From: Rhodospirillaceae bacterium
GTDB lineage: Bacteria; Pseudomonadota; Alphaproteobacteria; Bin65
Direction: 5' to 3'
DNA length: 64,000 nucleotides
Assembly (NCBI GenBank): GCA_011523655.1
Contig: WTGH01000067.1
Coordinates: forward strand, 24,768-88,767
The translations under genes and the position numbers were made by a program. The notes under the pieces were generated by a model that worked only from the letters and a program-made list of their open reading frames with translations, was not told the DNA's origin and made no database searches. Of the stretch, positions 40,771-51,177 are shown piece by piece (position 1 is the stretch's first letter; every line of letters begins with the position of its first letter).

Positions 40771-43700
40771 TCACATATTCCGGCGATATTTCCCGCCGAC
40801 CTCGAACAGGGCCTGGGTGATCTGGCCGAGGGAGCAGACGCGCACGGCGTCCATCAGCACTTCGAAGACGTTGTCGTCCCGGCGCACGGCCTCGCGCAGG
40901 CGTTCCAGCATGGCCGGCGCAGCCGCCTCGTGCATCTCGTGGAACCGGGTGAGTGCGTCGAGCGCCCCCTGTTTTTCCTCCTCGGTGCCGCGCATCAGCT
41001 CCAGGGTGGTCTCCTCCCACTCCTCGGCATTCGGATTGCGGAAGGTGTTGACGCCGACGATCGGCAGGGCGCCGTCATGCTTGAGCGTCTCGTAGTAGAG
41101 GCTTTCCTCCTGAATCAGGCCGCGCTGATAGCCCAACTCCATCGCGCCCAGCACGCCGCCGCGCTCGCCGATCCGGTCGAACTCGGCGAGTACCGCCTCC
41201 TCGACCAGGTCGGTCAGCTCCTCGACGACGAAGCTGCCCTGGTTCGGGTTTTCGTTCTTCGCCAGGCCCCATTCCTTGTTGATGATGAGCTGGATCGCCA
41301 TGGCGCGGCGCACGCTCTCCTCGGTCGGCGTGGTGATCGCCTCGTCATAGGCGTTGGTGTGCAGGCTGTTGGTGTTGTCGTAGGTCGAGATCAGCGCCTG
41401 CAGCGTCGTGCGGATGTCGTTGAAGCTGTATTCCTGGGCGTGCAGCGAACGGCCCGAGGTCTGGCTGTGGAACTTGAGCTTCTGGCTGCGCTCGCTCGCG
41501 CCGTACTTCTCGCGCATGACGGTCGCCCAGATGCGCCGCGCCACCCGCCCGATGACGCTGTATTCCGGGTCCATGCCGTAGGAGAAGAAGAAGCTCAGGT
41601 TCGGCGCGAAATCGTCGATATTCATGCCGCGGGCGAGATAGCTCTCGACATAGGTGAAGCCGTTGGAGAGCGTGAGCGCCAACTGGGTGATCGGGTTCGC
41701 GCCGGCCTCGGCGATGTGGTAGCCGCTGATCGAGACCGAGTAGAAATTCTGCACGTCGTGCTGGACGAAATACTGGGCGATGTCGCCCATCACCTTGAGG
41801 CTGAACTCGGTCGAGAACAGGCAGGTGTTCTGGCCCTGGTCCTCCTTCAGGATATCGGCCTGGACCGTGCCGCGGACGGTCGAGAGGGTCCAGGCGCGGA
41901 TCTTGGCGATCTCCTCGTCGGTCGGCGCGCGGCCATTGTCCTCGCGGAACCTGTCGATCTGCTGGTCGATGGCGGTGTTCAGGAACATCGCCAGGATGGT
42001 CGGCGCCGGGCCGTTGATCGTCATCGAGACCGAGGTCGCCGGCGCGCACAGGTCGAAGCCGCTGTAGAGGACCTTCATGTCCTCCAGCGTCGAGATCGAC
42101 ACGCCGGAGGTGCCGACCTTGCCGTAGATGTCCGGCCTTAGCGCCGGGTCCTGCCCGTACAGGGTCACGCTGTCGAAGGCCGTCGACAGCCGTTTGGCCT
42201 CGGAATTCTCGGAAAGATAGTGGAAGCGGCGGTTGGTGCGCGCGGCGTCGCCCTCCCCGGCGAACATGCGCGTCGGATCCTCGCCCTCGCGCTTGAAGGC
42301 GAAGACGCCGGCGGTATAGGGGTAGCTGCCCGGCACATTCTCGCGCAGCAGCCAGTGCAGGATTTCGCCGTCGTCCTGCCATTTCGGCAGCGCGACCCGG
42401 GGCACCGGCGTACCGCTCAGGCTCTTGTTCTTCAGGCTGTAGGACAGCTCCCGGCCGCGGATCTTCACCTTGTATTCGTCGCCGGCATAGTCGGCCTGCA
42501 CCTGCGGCCAGATTTCGAGCAGCTTGCGCGCGCGGGCGTCGAGCGCCGCCGCCTTTTCGGCGATCAGCGTATCCAGCGCTTTCGGGCTGTCCTTGTCGCC
42601 CAGCATGGTACGGGCAGCGGAAAGCTGCTGGCGTTCGCGCGCAATCTGCGCCTGTTCGCGGGCCCATGTATGGTAGCCGCGCACGGTCGCCGAGATTTCC
42701 GACAGGTAGCGCGTCCGGTCGGGCGGAATGATGGCGCGATTGTCGGAGGAATGGCGGACATCCGCCGCCGGCCACTTGCTCTCGCCCGCGGCGAGGCCTT
42801 TCTCCCGCAAGGTCGCCAGCAGTCCGAGATAGAGCGCCGTCACCCCGTCGTCGTTGAAGCGGCTGGCGATGGTGCCGTAGACCGGCATGTCCTCCGGCCG
42901 CTGCCCGAAGGCCTCACGGTTGCGCTGCACCTGCTTGGCGACGTCGCGCAGCGCGTCCTTGCCGCCCTTGCGGTCGAACTTGTTGATCGCCACGAAGTCG
43001 GCATAGTCCAGCATGTCGATCTTTTCGAGCTGGCTGGCGGCGCCGAATTCCGGCGTCATCACATAGAGCGAGAGGTCGACATAGGGCACGATGCCGGCGT
43101 CGCCCTGGCCGATGCCCGGCGTCTCGACGATCACCAGGTCGAAGCCGGCCGCCTTGCACACCTCGATCGCCCGGGGCGTGACCGGCGGCACCTCGCCTTC
43201 GGCGCCGCGGGTCGCGATGGAGCGCATGTAGACACCGTCGCTGTCGATCGCGTTCATGCGGATGCGGTCGCCGAGCAGGGCGCCGCCGGTGCGCCGCCGC
43301 GTCGGATCGATGGCGATCAGCGCAATGCGCAAATCCGGCTGGTCCTGGCGGAAACGCTGGACGATCTCGTCGGTCAGCGAACTCTTGCCGGCGCCGCCGG
43401 TGCCGGTAATGCCGAGGACCGGTGTGCCGATCTTCGCGGCCCGCTCCGCAATCCCTGCCGCCATCGTCTGCGGCAGCGTCCCGCTCTCCAGACAGGAGAT
43501 CAGCCTGGCGACCACGCCGGTATGGGCCGCATCCAGCGCGTTCAGATTGGGCGGCGGTGTCGCGGCGAGATCGACGTCGGCGGTCGCCAGCATGTCGGCG
43601 ATCATGCCCGGCAGCCCCAGATTCTGGCCGTCGTAGGGGCTGTAGATGCGGGCGACGCCGTGGTCGTGCAACGCGCGGATTTCCTCGGGCACGATGGTGC

Positions 43701-44034
43701 CGCCGCCGCCGCCGAAAACCTTGATATGGCCCGCCCGGAGCTTGTTCAGCCGGTCGACCATATATTTGAAGAACTCGACATGGCCGCCTTGGTAGGACGA
43801 GACGGCAATACCGTGGGCATCCTCCTCGATCGCCGCCTTGACGATCTCGTCGACCGAGCGGTTGTGGCCGAGATGGATGACCTCCGCGCCCTGCGCCTGC
43901 ATGATGCGCCGCATGATGTTGATCGACGCGTCATGGCCGTCGAACAGCGACGCCGCCGTCACGAATCGGACGGGATTCTTCAGCGCGGACCCCTTGCCGG
44001 CCGCAGCGAGAGCCTGGCGACTGTCATCCGGCAT
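40771..44034 (-). CDS. icmF: Fused isobutyryl-CoA mutase IcmF (B12-dependent acyl-CoA mutase with built-in G-protein chaperone)
   Basis: 1087 residues. An N-terminal B12-binding domain carries FDGHDASI at 31-38 (the His that ligates cobalt) and the FGGGGGTI loop; a MeaB-like GTPase domain follows with P-loop [12 protein letters not shown] at about 208-219 and [10 protein letters not shown]; the C-terminal part is the mutase barrel ([26 protein letters not shown]). This domain order is IcmF, which interconverts isobutyryl- and n-butyryl-CoA (some act on pivalyl-CoA). ATG 44034 gives the family start. It stands alone, divergent from a GST gene, close to the IS-flanking region. Confidence 0.93.
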   Translation of the reverse strand: MPDDSRQALAAAGKGSALKNPVRFVTAASLFDGHDASINIMRRIMQAQGAEVIHLGHNRSVDEIVKAAIEEDAHGIAVSSYQGGHVEFFKYMVDRLNKLRAGHIKVFGGGGGTIVPEEIRALHDHGVARIYSPYDGQNLGLPGMIADMLATADVDLAATPPPNLNALDAAHTGVVARLISCLESGTLPQTMAAGIAERAAKIGTPVLGITGTGGAGKSSLTDEIVQRFRQDQPDLRIALIAIDPTRRRTGGALLGDRIRMNAIDSDGVYMRSIATRGAEGEVPPVTPRAIEVCKAAGFDLVIVETPGIGQGDAGIVPYVDLSLYVMTPEFGAASQLEKIDMLDYADFVAINKFDRKGGKDALRDVAKQVQRNREAFGQRPEDMPVYGTIASRFNDDGVTALYLGLLATLREKGLAAGESKWPAADVRHSSDNRAIIPPDRTRYLSEISATVRGYHTWAREQAQIARERQQLSAARTMLGDKDSPKALDTLIAEKAAALDARARKLLEIWPQVQADYAGDEYKVKIRGRELSYSLKNKSLSGTPVPRVALPKWQDDGEILHWLLRENVPGSYPYTAGVFAFKREGEDPTRMFAGEGDAARTNRRFHYLSENSEAKRLSTAFDSVTLYGQDPALRPDIYGKVGTSGVSISTLEDMKVLYSGFDLCAPATSVSMTINGPAPTILAMFLNTAIDQQIDRFREDNGRAPTDEEIAKIRAWTLSTVRGTVQADILKEDQGQNTCLFSTEFSLKVMGDIAQYFVQHDVQNFYSVSISGYHIAEAGANPITQLALTLSNGFTYVESYLARGMNIDDFAPNLSFFFSYGMDPEYSVIGRVARRIWATVMREKYGASERSQKLKFHSQTSGRSLHAQEYSFNDIRTTLQALISTYDNTNSLHTNAYDEAITTPTEESVRRAMAIQLIINKEWGLAKNENPNQGSFVVEELTDLVEEAVLAEFDRIGERGGVLGAMELGYQRGLIQEESLYYETLKHDGALPIVGVNTFRNPNAEEWEETTLELMRGTEEEKQGALDALTRFHEMHEAAAPAMLERLREAVRRDDNVFEVLMDAVRVCSLGQITQALFEVGGKYRRNM

Positions 44035-44252
44035 GCGAAACGGCCTCCTCCGGAGCAGAATGCCGACGCGGCGCGCGGAATGGCGCAGCCGCACCGCCAC
44101 CAAATGTAGGACAGCGCGGGCAACAGGGATAGGGGCGGCATGGCGCGGACCGGCCGACGACGGACATGCGCGCGCGGCGACCTACGCTCTGGACAGCGCC
44201 GCGCCGTCCGGTCATTGAAGGCGCGCAGATCGCCATAACCGGACCCCTCGCC

Positions 44253-45149
44253 ATGCCCTCAGACGCTTCCGCCGACTATACCCCGCCGAAAGTCTGGACC
44301 TGGGACAAGCCCAGCGGCGGCCGCTTCGAGAACATCAACCGGCCGATCGCCGGCGCGACTCACGAGAAGGACCTGCCGGTCGGCAAGCATCCGTTGCAGC
44401 TTTATTCGCTGGGCACGCCCAACGGGGTGAAAGTCACGGTGATGCTGGAAGAATTGCTCGCCGCCGGCCACAGCGGCGCGGAATACGACGCCTGGCTCAT
44501 CAGGATCCACGAGGGCGAACAGTTCGGCAGCGGCTTCGTCGGCGCCAACCCGAATTCGAAAATTCCGGCGCTGGTCGACCACGATCCGGAGCCGAAGGGT
44601 TCGCCGCCGCGGCGCGTCTTCGAGAGCGGCTCGATCCTGCTCTATCTCAACGGAAAGTTCGGCGCCTTCCTGCCGGAGGATCCGGCCAAACGCACAGAAG
44701 CGCTGAACTGGCTGTTCTGGCAGATGGGCAGCGCGCCCTATCTCGGCGGCGGCTTCGGCCATTTCTTCGCCTACGCGCCGGTCAAGATCGAATACGCGAT
44801 CGACCGCTTCGCCATGGAGGTCAAGCGCCAGCTCGACGTGCTGGACCGGCACCTGGCGGACAGCGAATACATGGCCGGCGACGAATACAGCATCGCCGAC
44901 ATGGCGATCTGGCCGTGGTACGGCGCGCTCGCCAAGGGCAAGGCCTACGACTCCGGCGTCTTTCTCCAGGTGCACGAATACGAGCACGTCAACCGCTGGA
45001 GCGACCTGATCGCGGCGCGGCCGGCGGTCAAGCGCGGCCGCATGGTCAACCGGACGTCCGGCGACCCGGCGAGCCAGCTTCACGAACGCCACGACGCCGG
45101 CGATTTCGACACCAGGACGCAGGACAAGATCGGCGACGAAGCAGCCTGA
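44253..45149 (+). CDS. Glutathione S-transferase-type disulfide-bond oxidoreductase (YghU-like)
   Basis: 298 residues, the long YghU form: an N-terminal extension with PPKVWTWDKPSGGRF, a thioredoxin fold (LYSLGTPNGVKVTVMLEELL, NPNSKIPALVD, ESGSILLYL) and an all-helical C-terminal domain ending in the N-capping box YSIADMAIWPWYG. YghU enzymes bind two glutathiones and reduce organic peroxides or disulfides. ATG 44253 gives the family start; the upstream in-frame stretch is Arg-rich and unlikely. The 219 bases after it hold no gene. Confidence 0.9.
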   Translation: MPSDASADYTPPKVWTWDKPSGGRFENINRPIAGATHEKDLPVGKHPLQLYSLGTPNGVKVTVMLEELLAAGHSGAEYDAWLIRIHEGEQFGSGFVGANPNSKIPALVDHDPEPKGSPPRRVFESGSILLYLNGKFGAFLPEDPAKRTEALNWLFWQMGSAPYLGGGFGHFFAYAPVKIEYAIDRFAMEVKRQLDVLDRHLADSEYMAGDEYSIADMAIWPWYGALAKGKAYDSGVFLQVHEYEHVNRWSDLIAARPAVKRGRMVNRTSGDPASQLHERHDAGDFDTRTQDKIGDEAA

Positions 45150-45368
45150 CCCGCTTCGCAAAACGGGCGGCGGACGGCAGGAACGTCGGCGCCCGCGCGC
45201 CAAAGCGCCTGTTCCCTGCCGGCCTGATCGGTACGGATTTCGAGCGGCGTCCGGGATTCGGGTCCGACGGCGGCTGCCGATCGGCTATACTCGGCGTCCC
45301 GGCGTCGCGGATGCCGAAAGCGTCATTCTCAGACGCCCGAAACGGATTCAGCCCGCGGGAGCGATCCG

Positions 45369-46694
45369 ATGAACGAGTTCTTCCAGAGACTGAATTTGCC
45401 CGAATTCCGCGCCGGCCTCGAAGCCTGGGCCGATACCCATGTGCTGGCGGTCGACAACGCGGTTCAGGCGGCGCTGATCCTGCTGGCGCTGCTTCTCGGC
45501 AGATTGCTGGGCCCGAAGCTGCGGAAGGCCATTGCGGCCGCAACGGCGGGCCGGGCGCGGCATGCCGGAGTCCATGACTTCGTCGACCGTCTCGCCGCAC
45601 TCTCCACGCCGATCGTCATTCTCCTGTTCCTGTGGATCGCCGTCGAGGCGGGGGCGCAGACCGCCCTGTTCGGCCACCGCCTGACTCAGATCGCGGCGAG
45701 CCTCGCCGCCGCCTGGGTGGCGATCCGCCTGGTTTCCGGGTTCATCGGGAACGACCTGCTCGCCCGGTCGGTCGCCTGGATCGCCTGGATTCTCGCCGCG
45801 CTGGTCGCCGTCGGGCTGTTCGACGCCACGGTCGTTCTGCTCGACAGCGTCGGCATGACCTTCGGCAAGGTCCGGATATCGCTCCTTTCCCTGGCGAAAG
45901 GCATCGTGGCGCTCGGCATCCTGCTCTGGATCACCTCGGTGCTCTCCAAGGCGCTCGAACGGCGCATCGGCCGGGCGGAAAGCCTGACGCCGTCGGTTCA
46001 GGTGCTGATCGCCAAGATCATCAAGATCGTCCTTGTCGTCCTCGCATTCCTGATCGCCATCGGCAGCCTCGGGATCGACCTCACGGCGCTGACGGTGTTC
46101 GGCGGCGCGCTCGGCATCGGCGTCGGGATCGGGCTGCAGAAGGTCGTCTCCAACCTGGTCAGCGGCCTCCTGCTGCTGATGGACAAGTCGATCAAGCCGA
46201 ACGACGTCATCGCGGTCGGAGGCACCTACGGCTGGGTCGCCTCGCTCGGCGCACGCTACGCGGCGGTCCGGACCCGCGACGGCGTCGAATATCTCATCCC
46301 GAACGAGGAGCTGATTACCCAGCGGGTCGAGAACTGGTCGCACAGCGACAGCGCCGTGCGCCTCCTGATCCCGGTCGGCATTTCCTACCGTTCCGATGTG
46401 CGCCACGCGATCGGTCTGTGCTGCGAGGCGGCCGCAGCCGTCGACCGGGTGCTGGCCGACCCGGCGCCGCGATGCCTGCTCAGAGGCTTCGGCGACAGTT
46501 CGGTCGATCTTGAAATCCGCATCTGGATCGACGACCCGGCCGAGGGCCGGTCCAACGTCATCAGCGAGGTCCTGCTCCGGGTCTGGGACCTGTTCCACGA
46601 GCACGGAATCGAGATTCCCTTCCCGCAGCGCGACCTGCACCTGAAATCGAGCGACATTCCCCTACCGGCCGCGCCCTCCGGTCAGGCCGCCTGA
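45369..46694 (+). CDS. MscS-family mechanosensitive channel
   Basis: 441 residues with about five membrane helices. The pore-lining segment TVFGGALGIGVGIGLQKV and the MscS beta-domain (LLLLMDKSIKPNDVI, RTRDGVEYLIPNEEL) are clear, followed by a soluble alpha/beta domain. It releases solutes on hypo-osmotic shock from the inner membrane. The longer N-terminus places it among medium-size MscS paralogues. Monocistronic and convergent with the next gene through a hairpin. Confidence 0.92.
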   Translation: MNEFFQRLNLPEFRAGLEAWADTHVLAVDNAVQAALILLALLLGRLLGPKLRKAIAAATAGRARHAGVHDFVDRLAALSTPIVILLFLWIAVEAGAQTALFGHRLTQIAASLAAAWVAIRLVSGFIGNDLLARSVAWIAWILAALVAVGLFDATVVLLDSVGMTFGKVRISLLSLAKGIVALGILLWITSVLSKALERRIGRAESLTPSVQVLIAKIIKIVLVVLAFLIAIGSLGIDLTALTVFGGALGIGVGIGLQKVVSNLVSGLLLLMDKSIKPNDVIAVGGTYGWVASLGARYAAVRTRDGVEYLIPNEELITQRVENWSHSDSAVRLLIPVGISYRSDVRHAIGLCCEAAAAVDRVLADPAPRCLLRGFGDSSVDLEIRIWIDDPAEGRSNVISEVLLRVWDLFHEHGIEIPFPQRDLHLKSSDIPLPAAPSGQAA

Positions 46695-46729
46695 CCGATT
46701 CCCGGACGGAAGTTGAAGCCTCGGGCATC

Positions 46730-46758
46730 GTAGGGGAGGGTTTCAAACCCTCCCCTAC
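46730..46758. terminator. Bidirectional hairpin terminator
   Basis: GTAGGGGAGGG (46730-46740) pairs with CCCTCCCCTAC (46748-46758); the TTT and AAA inside the 7-base loop can extend the stem. It lies between the convergent MscS and glutamine-synthetase-like genes and probably serves both. It resembles the CACCCTCCCC hairpin at 2100-2125. Confidence 0.7.
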
Positions 46759-46788
46759 ATTGGTCGAAACGCGACGGCGACCAACCCC

Positions 46789-48270
46789 TTAGAATATCTC
46801 GAAATATTCGCGCTGTTCCCAGTCGGTGACGGACGACAGGAAGCGCGCGATCTCGGCCTGCTTCATGTCGGCCCAGTAGTCGACGAACAGGCCGCCAAGC
46901 TTCTCGCGGTAGAGCACGCTGTTGCGGAACGCCGGCACCGCTTCCATGAGGCTCTGCGGCAGGGCCGGGGCGTTCGCCTCCTCGTAGGGGGTCTCGGTGG
47001 CCGGCGGCGGCTCCAGGCCGCGGGCGACGCCGTCCAGCCCGGCGAGCGCCTGGGAGGCCATGTAATAATAGGGGTTGGCCGCCGGGTCGCCGATCCGGTT
47101 CTCGACCCGGGTCGCCGGATCGCCCGCCCCGGCGCCGATCACCCGCAGCATGACGCCGCGATTGTCCCTGCTCCAGGCCGCCCGGTCCGGCGCCAGGGAG
47201 TTCGGTTTGTAGCGCTTGTAGCCGTTGATCGTCGGCGTGGTCAGCAGCGCCGAGGCGGCGGCATGGTCGATCAGCCCGGCGACCCAGCTTCGGCCGTAGG
47301 GCGAGAGCAGGTCGCCGTCGCCCTGAGGCGCGAACAGGTTGGCGCCATCGGCGTCGGACACCGACTGGTGCAGGTGCCAGCCGCTGGCGAACAGGTTGGG
47401 CAGGCCGGGCTTGCACATGAAGGTGACGTGCAGGCCGTTGCGCCGGCAGATCTGCTTGGCCGCGGTGCGGAACAGGATCATCCGGTCGGCCGACACGACC
47501 GCCTCGTCCGCCGCGAAGGTGAACTCGACCTGGCTCGGCCCGAACTCGCATTCGGCGGAGCGCAGCTGCAGGCCCATCGCCAGGAGGCTTGAGCGCAGCA
47601 CGTCGACGCCCTGCTCCAGCTCGTCCAGCCTTGTCTCGGTGAGATAGTGGAAGCCGCGCGCCAGCAGGCTGACCTCGGGCGCCGTCGCCGGCTGGGTCGC
47701 GTCCTCGGGCGCCAGATGCGGATCTTCCAGCCGGAACAGGTGGAACTCGATCTCCAGCCCGGTAATCAGCCGCCGGCCGTCGGCCGCCAGCGGTTCAAGC
47801 GCTTCCTTCAGGATCCGCCGCCCGGAAAACGGCGCCGGCCGGCCGTTGGTGAAATAGACGTCGCACAGCACCCAGCCGGTGCGCGGCGCCCAGGGCAGCA
47901 TGGCGAAGGTCGCGGGGTCGGCGACGATTACGATATCCCCTGCGCCGGTCAGTTCGTCGAGGCCGAGCCCGGAGCCCTTCGAGAAAGCCGGGAAGACGGT
48001 GGTGTGGGACGTGTCCTTGGTCAGCAGGGTCGAGGGCAACGACACGCCGCTCGCCAGCGCCGCCTTCGCCGCCTCGCCGATCAGCGCCTTGCCGCGGGCG
48101 ATGCCGTGCTGGTCGGCGAAGGAGAAGCGCAGGGTTTCGACCTCGCCGCTGTCGATGCGCCCGGCGATTTCGGCGCCCGCCTCCGCCTGTTCCGGCGTCC
48201 ATAGCCCGTGGCGTTCGACGAATCCGGTGCGGCCCACACCCGGACCGATGCCCCCCGTGGGCCGGCTCAT
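46789..48270 (-). CDS. Glutamine-synthetase-like gamma-glutamyl ligase
   Basis: 493 residues of the GS catalytic fold with GLEIEFHLF, ECEFGPSQVEFTF and GWHLHQS (metal and substrate acids and His), NGYKRYKPNS, and RVENRIGDPAANPY. The family members outside nitrogen assimilation join glutamate to amines (gamma-glutamyl-putrescine, -methylamide, -anilide). Its ATG overlaps the stop of a Rieske oxygenase gene by 4 bases, pointing to amine catabolism; aniline oxidation in Acinetobacter also pairs a GS-like ligase with a Rieske oxygenase. The true amine is unknown and an ammonia-using enzyme cannot be excluded. Confidence 0.85.
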   Translation of the reverse strand: MSRPTGGIGPGVGRTGFVERHGLWTPEQAEAGAEIAGRIDSGEVETLRFSFADQHGIARGKALIGEAAKAALASGVSLPSTLLTKDTSHTTVFPAFSKGSGLGLDELTGAGDIVIVADPATFAMLPWAPRTGWVLCDVYFTNGRPAPFSGRRILKEALEPLAADGRRLITGLEIEFHLFRLEDPHLAPEDATQPATAPEVSLLARGFHYLTETRLDELEQGVDVLRSSLLAMGLQLRSAECEFGPSQVEFTFAADEAVVSADRMILFRTAAKQICRRNGLHVTFMCKPGLPNLFASGWHLHQSVSDADGANLFAPQGDGDLLSPYGRSWVAGLIDHAAASALLTTPTINGYKRYKPNSLAPDRAAWSRDNRGVMLRVIGAGAGDPATRVENRIGDPAANPYYYMASQALAGLDGVARGLEPPPATETPYEEANAPALPQSLMEAVPAFRNSVLYREKLGGLFVDYWADMKQAEIARFLSSVTDWEQREYFEIF

Positions 48271-49643
48271 TCCGCCGCCTCGCCCGTGACCGGGGTATCC
48301 GCGAGGGCCGCGGCCCAGGGCGACCGGGCGCGCCGGGCCGCCTCGTCCTTGCGCCAGACGGTGCGCCATTCGGCGGCCGGTCCGATCGTGTCGATCGCCA
48401 GCGGCGCGTCGGCCGCTCCGCCGATCGTCTCGATCCCCGTCGGCGCGTCGGCCCTCGCGCGTCCGCTCTCGAACGGCACCGGCCCGCCCGCCTCCGCCGC
48501 CTTGAGCGCCCGGCGCAGCAGCCGGCGGTAGGCCATGATGCCGGCGTCGGTCGTGCCGAGATTTTCCTTCGTCCGGTCGTGGACCGGGCCCGGCGATTCG
48601 ACCGCCCACTGGTCGTGGAAATTGATGTCCTCGCCCATGCCGGTATAGGTGCGCAGCCGCTGTTCCGCCGGGTCGTAGCCCCAGTCGTCGGCCCGGCCGT
48701 GGATCGAGCGGTAGTCCGGCAGGGTGCAGCTGCCGATCCGTTCGGCGCGCATCCGGTCCTTGTCTACCGGGGCGGCATAGTCGGTGAACAGGGTGTACCA
48801 GTAGCAGTTCTCGTCGTCGATCGGGACGTGCCACTGGGTGATGTTCATGGTCGCCGAGATCGGGATGACGATGCCGTGGGGGAAGACCTGATTGGTGACG
48901 CGGACATGGCGGCGGCCGTCGCCGAGGTCGCGCAGGGTTGTGAGCCTCAGGCCGTAACCCGTTGTCTCGACGTGGATTTCCGGCCGGTCGAAATTCCGGA
49001 ACACCGCGGTCTGGGCCAGGTCGCCGGTGCGGTCGCGGAACTGCTGGCCGTAACGGTCGCCCTCATCCTCGAAGAAGCGGTGCAGGAAGGAGGCGTGGGC
49101 CGGGTCGACGCCGACCTCAAGCGCCTGCAGCCAGTTGCATTCCCACCAGCCCTTCCAGGCGAAGCTGTAGGCCGCCGGCGCGGCGAAACAGTCGAGGTCC
49201 GGCAGGGGCGGCGGATCGCTCGCTTCCGGGCCCTCCCCCGGCCAGGCGAAGATCATGCCGTTGCGCTCCAGGCACGGATACGCCGGCTGGCGCACCCGCG
49301 TGTGCAGGTCGGAGCCCTCGGGTTCGGCCGGCTGCTCGAGGCAGGCGCCGGTGACGTCGTAGAGCCAGCCGTGGAACGGGCAGCGCAGGCCGCCGTTTTC
49401 CAGCCGCCCGAAGGCGAGGTCGGCGCCGCGGTGGCAGCAATGGCGGTCGACCAGGCCAAGCCGCCCGGCCTCGTCGCGGAACAGCACCAGCTCCTGCCCG
49501 AGCAGGCGCACCGCCTTGACCGGGCGCGGGTTGTCCAGTTCCTCCGACAGCGCGACGGGCTGCCAGTAGCGCCGCATCAGCGCGCCGCCGGGCGTGCCGG
49601 GGCCGGTCCGGGTCAGCAATGCGTTCTGTTCCGCGGTCAGCAT
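48267..49643 (-). CDS. Rieske aromatic ring-hydroxylating oxygenase alpha subunit (phthalate 4,5-dioxygenase-like)
   Basis: 458 residues starting MLTAEQNALLTRTGPGTP, a start typical of phthalate-dioxygenase-type oxygenases. Rieske cluster ligands lie in HCCHRGADL and CPFHGWLYD, and the mononuclear iron site region is VGVDPAHASFLHRF. Such one-subunit oxygenases insert oxygen or demethylate aromatic substrates with electrons from a separate reductase, absent here. It is translationally coupled to the GS-like ligase. ATG 49643 chosen by family start. Confidence 0.87.
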   Translation of the reverse strand: MLTAEQNALLTRTGPGTPGGALMRRYWQPVALSEELDNPRPVKAVRLLGQELVLFRDEAGRLGLVDRHCCHRGADLAFGRLENGGLRCPFHGWLYDVTGACLEQPAEPEGSDLHTRVRQPAYPCLERNGMIFAWPGEGPEASDPPPLPDLDCFAAPAAYSFAWKGWWECNWLQALEVGVDPAHASFLHRFFEDEGDRYGQQFRDRTGDLAQTAVFRNFDRPEIHVETTGYGLRLTTLRDLGDGRRHVRVTNQVFPHGIVIPISATMNITQWHVPIDDENCYWYTLFTDYAAPVDKDRMRAERIGSCTLPDYRSIHGRADDWGYDPAEQRLRTYTGMGEDINFHDQWAVESPGPVHDRTKENLGTTDAGIMAYRRLLRRALKAAEAGGPVPFESGRARADAPTGIETIGGAADAPLAIDTIGPAAEWRTVWRKDEAARRARSPWAAALADTPVTGEAAE

Positions 49644-49761
49644 GGCGGGGCGAGAATGCCGCGTCACGCCGCAGGCGTCCAGTCTTGCCCGCGCCGCGCC
49701 GGGCGGCTACTCAACGCGCCGAAACGCACACTGCGCACCGACTCTGCAAAGGAAGCCCGCC

Positions 49762-50229
49762 ATGACCGGCGCCATCGACGCCCGCCTCGCCGAACTCGGC
49801 ATCGAGATCCCCGAAGCCCCGCTGCCGGCGGCCAACTACGTTCCCTGGGTCGTGACCGGCAACCTCGTCTTCATCGCCGGGCAGGTGCCGTTCAAGGAGG
49901 GCAAGCTGAGCCATGTCGGCAAGCTGGGCGGCGCGTTTTCGGTCGAGGACGGCCAGGCCTGCGCGCGCATCGTGGCGATCAACATCCTGGCCCAGCTCAA
50001 GGCGGCGTGCGGCGGCGACCTCGACCGGGTGACGCGCTGCGTCAAGCTCGGCGGCTTCGTCAACTCGACGCCGGACTTCACCGACCAGCCCAAGGTGATC
50101 AACGGCGCCAGCAACCTGATCGTCGAAATCTTCGGCGACCGCGGCAAGCACGCCCGCTTCGCCGTCAGCGCGCCTTCGCTGCCGTTCGATGTGGCGGTGG
50201 AGATCGACGCGGTGTTCGAGGTGGGGTGA
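49762..50229 (+). CDS. RidA/YjgF family enamine/imine deaminase
   Basis: 155 residues of the longer RidA subgroup (ANYVPWVVTGNLVFIAGQVP, CVKLGGFVNSTPDF, FAVSAPSLPFDVAVEID). Members hydrolyse reactive enamines or imines released by PLP or flavin enzymes, though this subgroup (IPEAPLPAANY start) lacks a tested role. ATG 49762 follows AAAGGAAG. It is divergent from the Rieske/GS-like pair, with a 118-base shared upstream region. Confidence 0.9.
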   Translation: MTGAIDARLAELGIEIPEAPLPAANYVPWVVTGNLVFIAGQVPFKEGKLSHVGKLGGAFSVEDGQACARIVAINILAQLKAACGGDLDRVTRCVKLGGFVNSTPDFTDQPKVINGASNLIVEIFGDRGKHARFAVSAPSLPFDVAVEIDAVFEVG

Positions 50230-50333
50230 GGCGGCCTCCCCCGGCGAAGCGCTCCCCGGCGGCGGACCTGCCGGCCGTCATTCCAACCGGAGGGGGCCGG
50301 CGTGCAAGCGTCCGGTCCGCCCGCGCCGGCCGG

Positions 50334-50921
50334 TTACGCCCCCGCTCCCGTCCGCGGGCCGATCGGGCAATGGGCCTCGCGCTCCACAAGGTCGTAGACG
50401 AAGAGGAACTTGGCCATGCCGGTGAGCACGGCCGCCACCATGCCGAGCTCGAAGATCTCCGCATCGTCGAAATGCGCCGACAGGTCTTCGTACAGGGCCG
50501 GCTCCAACCGGCCGTCCATGTTGGTCAGCGCCATCTCTGCCGCCAGGCGCAGAACGGCCCGTTCGCGCCCGGTGAAGGCGTCGCTGGTCTCGTCCATGAC
50601 GGCGTCGAGCTGTACGCCGGTGAGGCCGGCCCGGCGCGCCGCCTCGATATTGCCCTTGTTGCAGTAGGCGCAGCCGTGGGTCATCGACAGCCGGTAACGG
50701 AGCAGCTCCTTCGTCCGGACATCGACCCGCCCGCCGTAGAACACCGAACCGTAGAAGCCCTTGATGTACCATTCGAGCAATTCGGGCGCGTTGGCCCCGA
50801 CCTCGTAGAAGGTCGCGTCTCCGCCCTTGCTCTCCTGCAGGACGCGGCTCTCGCTGTAGGCGGCGCGGAGCCAGTCGTCCATGGCCTCCGGCCCGAGCCG
50901 GCGCAATAAAGGTTTCGGCAC
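50334..50921 (-). CDS. Carboxymuconolactone decarboxylase/AhpD-like protein (Cys form)
   Basis: 195 residues from a GTG at 50921 preceded by AGGGAG; an ATG at 50990 is an alternative that adds 23 residues. The CMD/AhpD helical fold is indicated by RTKELLRYRLSMTHGCAYCNKG, with a CxxC active site (C-A-Y-C) but Asn in place of the usual His four residues on. Probable thiol-based peroxidase or a lactone decarboxylase relative. Unlike the selenoprotein at 18.9 kb it uses Cys in both positions. Convergent with RidA. Confidence 0.82.
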   Translation of the reverse strand: MPKPLLRRLGPEAMDDWLRAAYSESRVLQESKGGDATFYEVGANAPELLEWYIKGFYGSVFYGGRVDVRTKELLRYRLSMTHGCAYCNKGNIEAARRAGLTGVQLDAVMDETSDAFTGRERAVLRLAAEMALTNMDGRLEPALYEDLSAHFDDAEIFELGMVAAVLTGMAKFLFVYDLVEREAHCPIGPRTGAGA

Positions 50922-51177
50922 CCTGCGGACTCCCTTCGGATCGACGTTCCATCGGAGCGAAACTGGCACGAAACGCGCCCGGATGGCCATAACGCATCCG
51001 GGACGGCCATCCGGGAGGGCGGGGCGCCGGACGGCCGCCCCCGGTTTGACGACAGCGCATACCCGGCCTGCCGCCGCGCCGAAATCGGGCTGACCGGGTG
51101 ACACCGGCGCGGCGCCGCCCTAAAGTCGCGCGGCCGAATCCGGCGAGATCGGCGGGGAATCGGGAGAAGGCGCTCCG

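Noticed and set aside
50334..50921. A second selenoprotein among AhpD-like genes
   Set aside because: The active site is C-A-Y-C with both cysteines encoded and no in-frame TGA.
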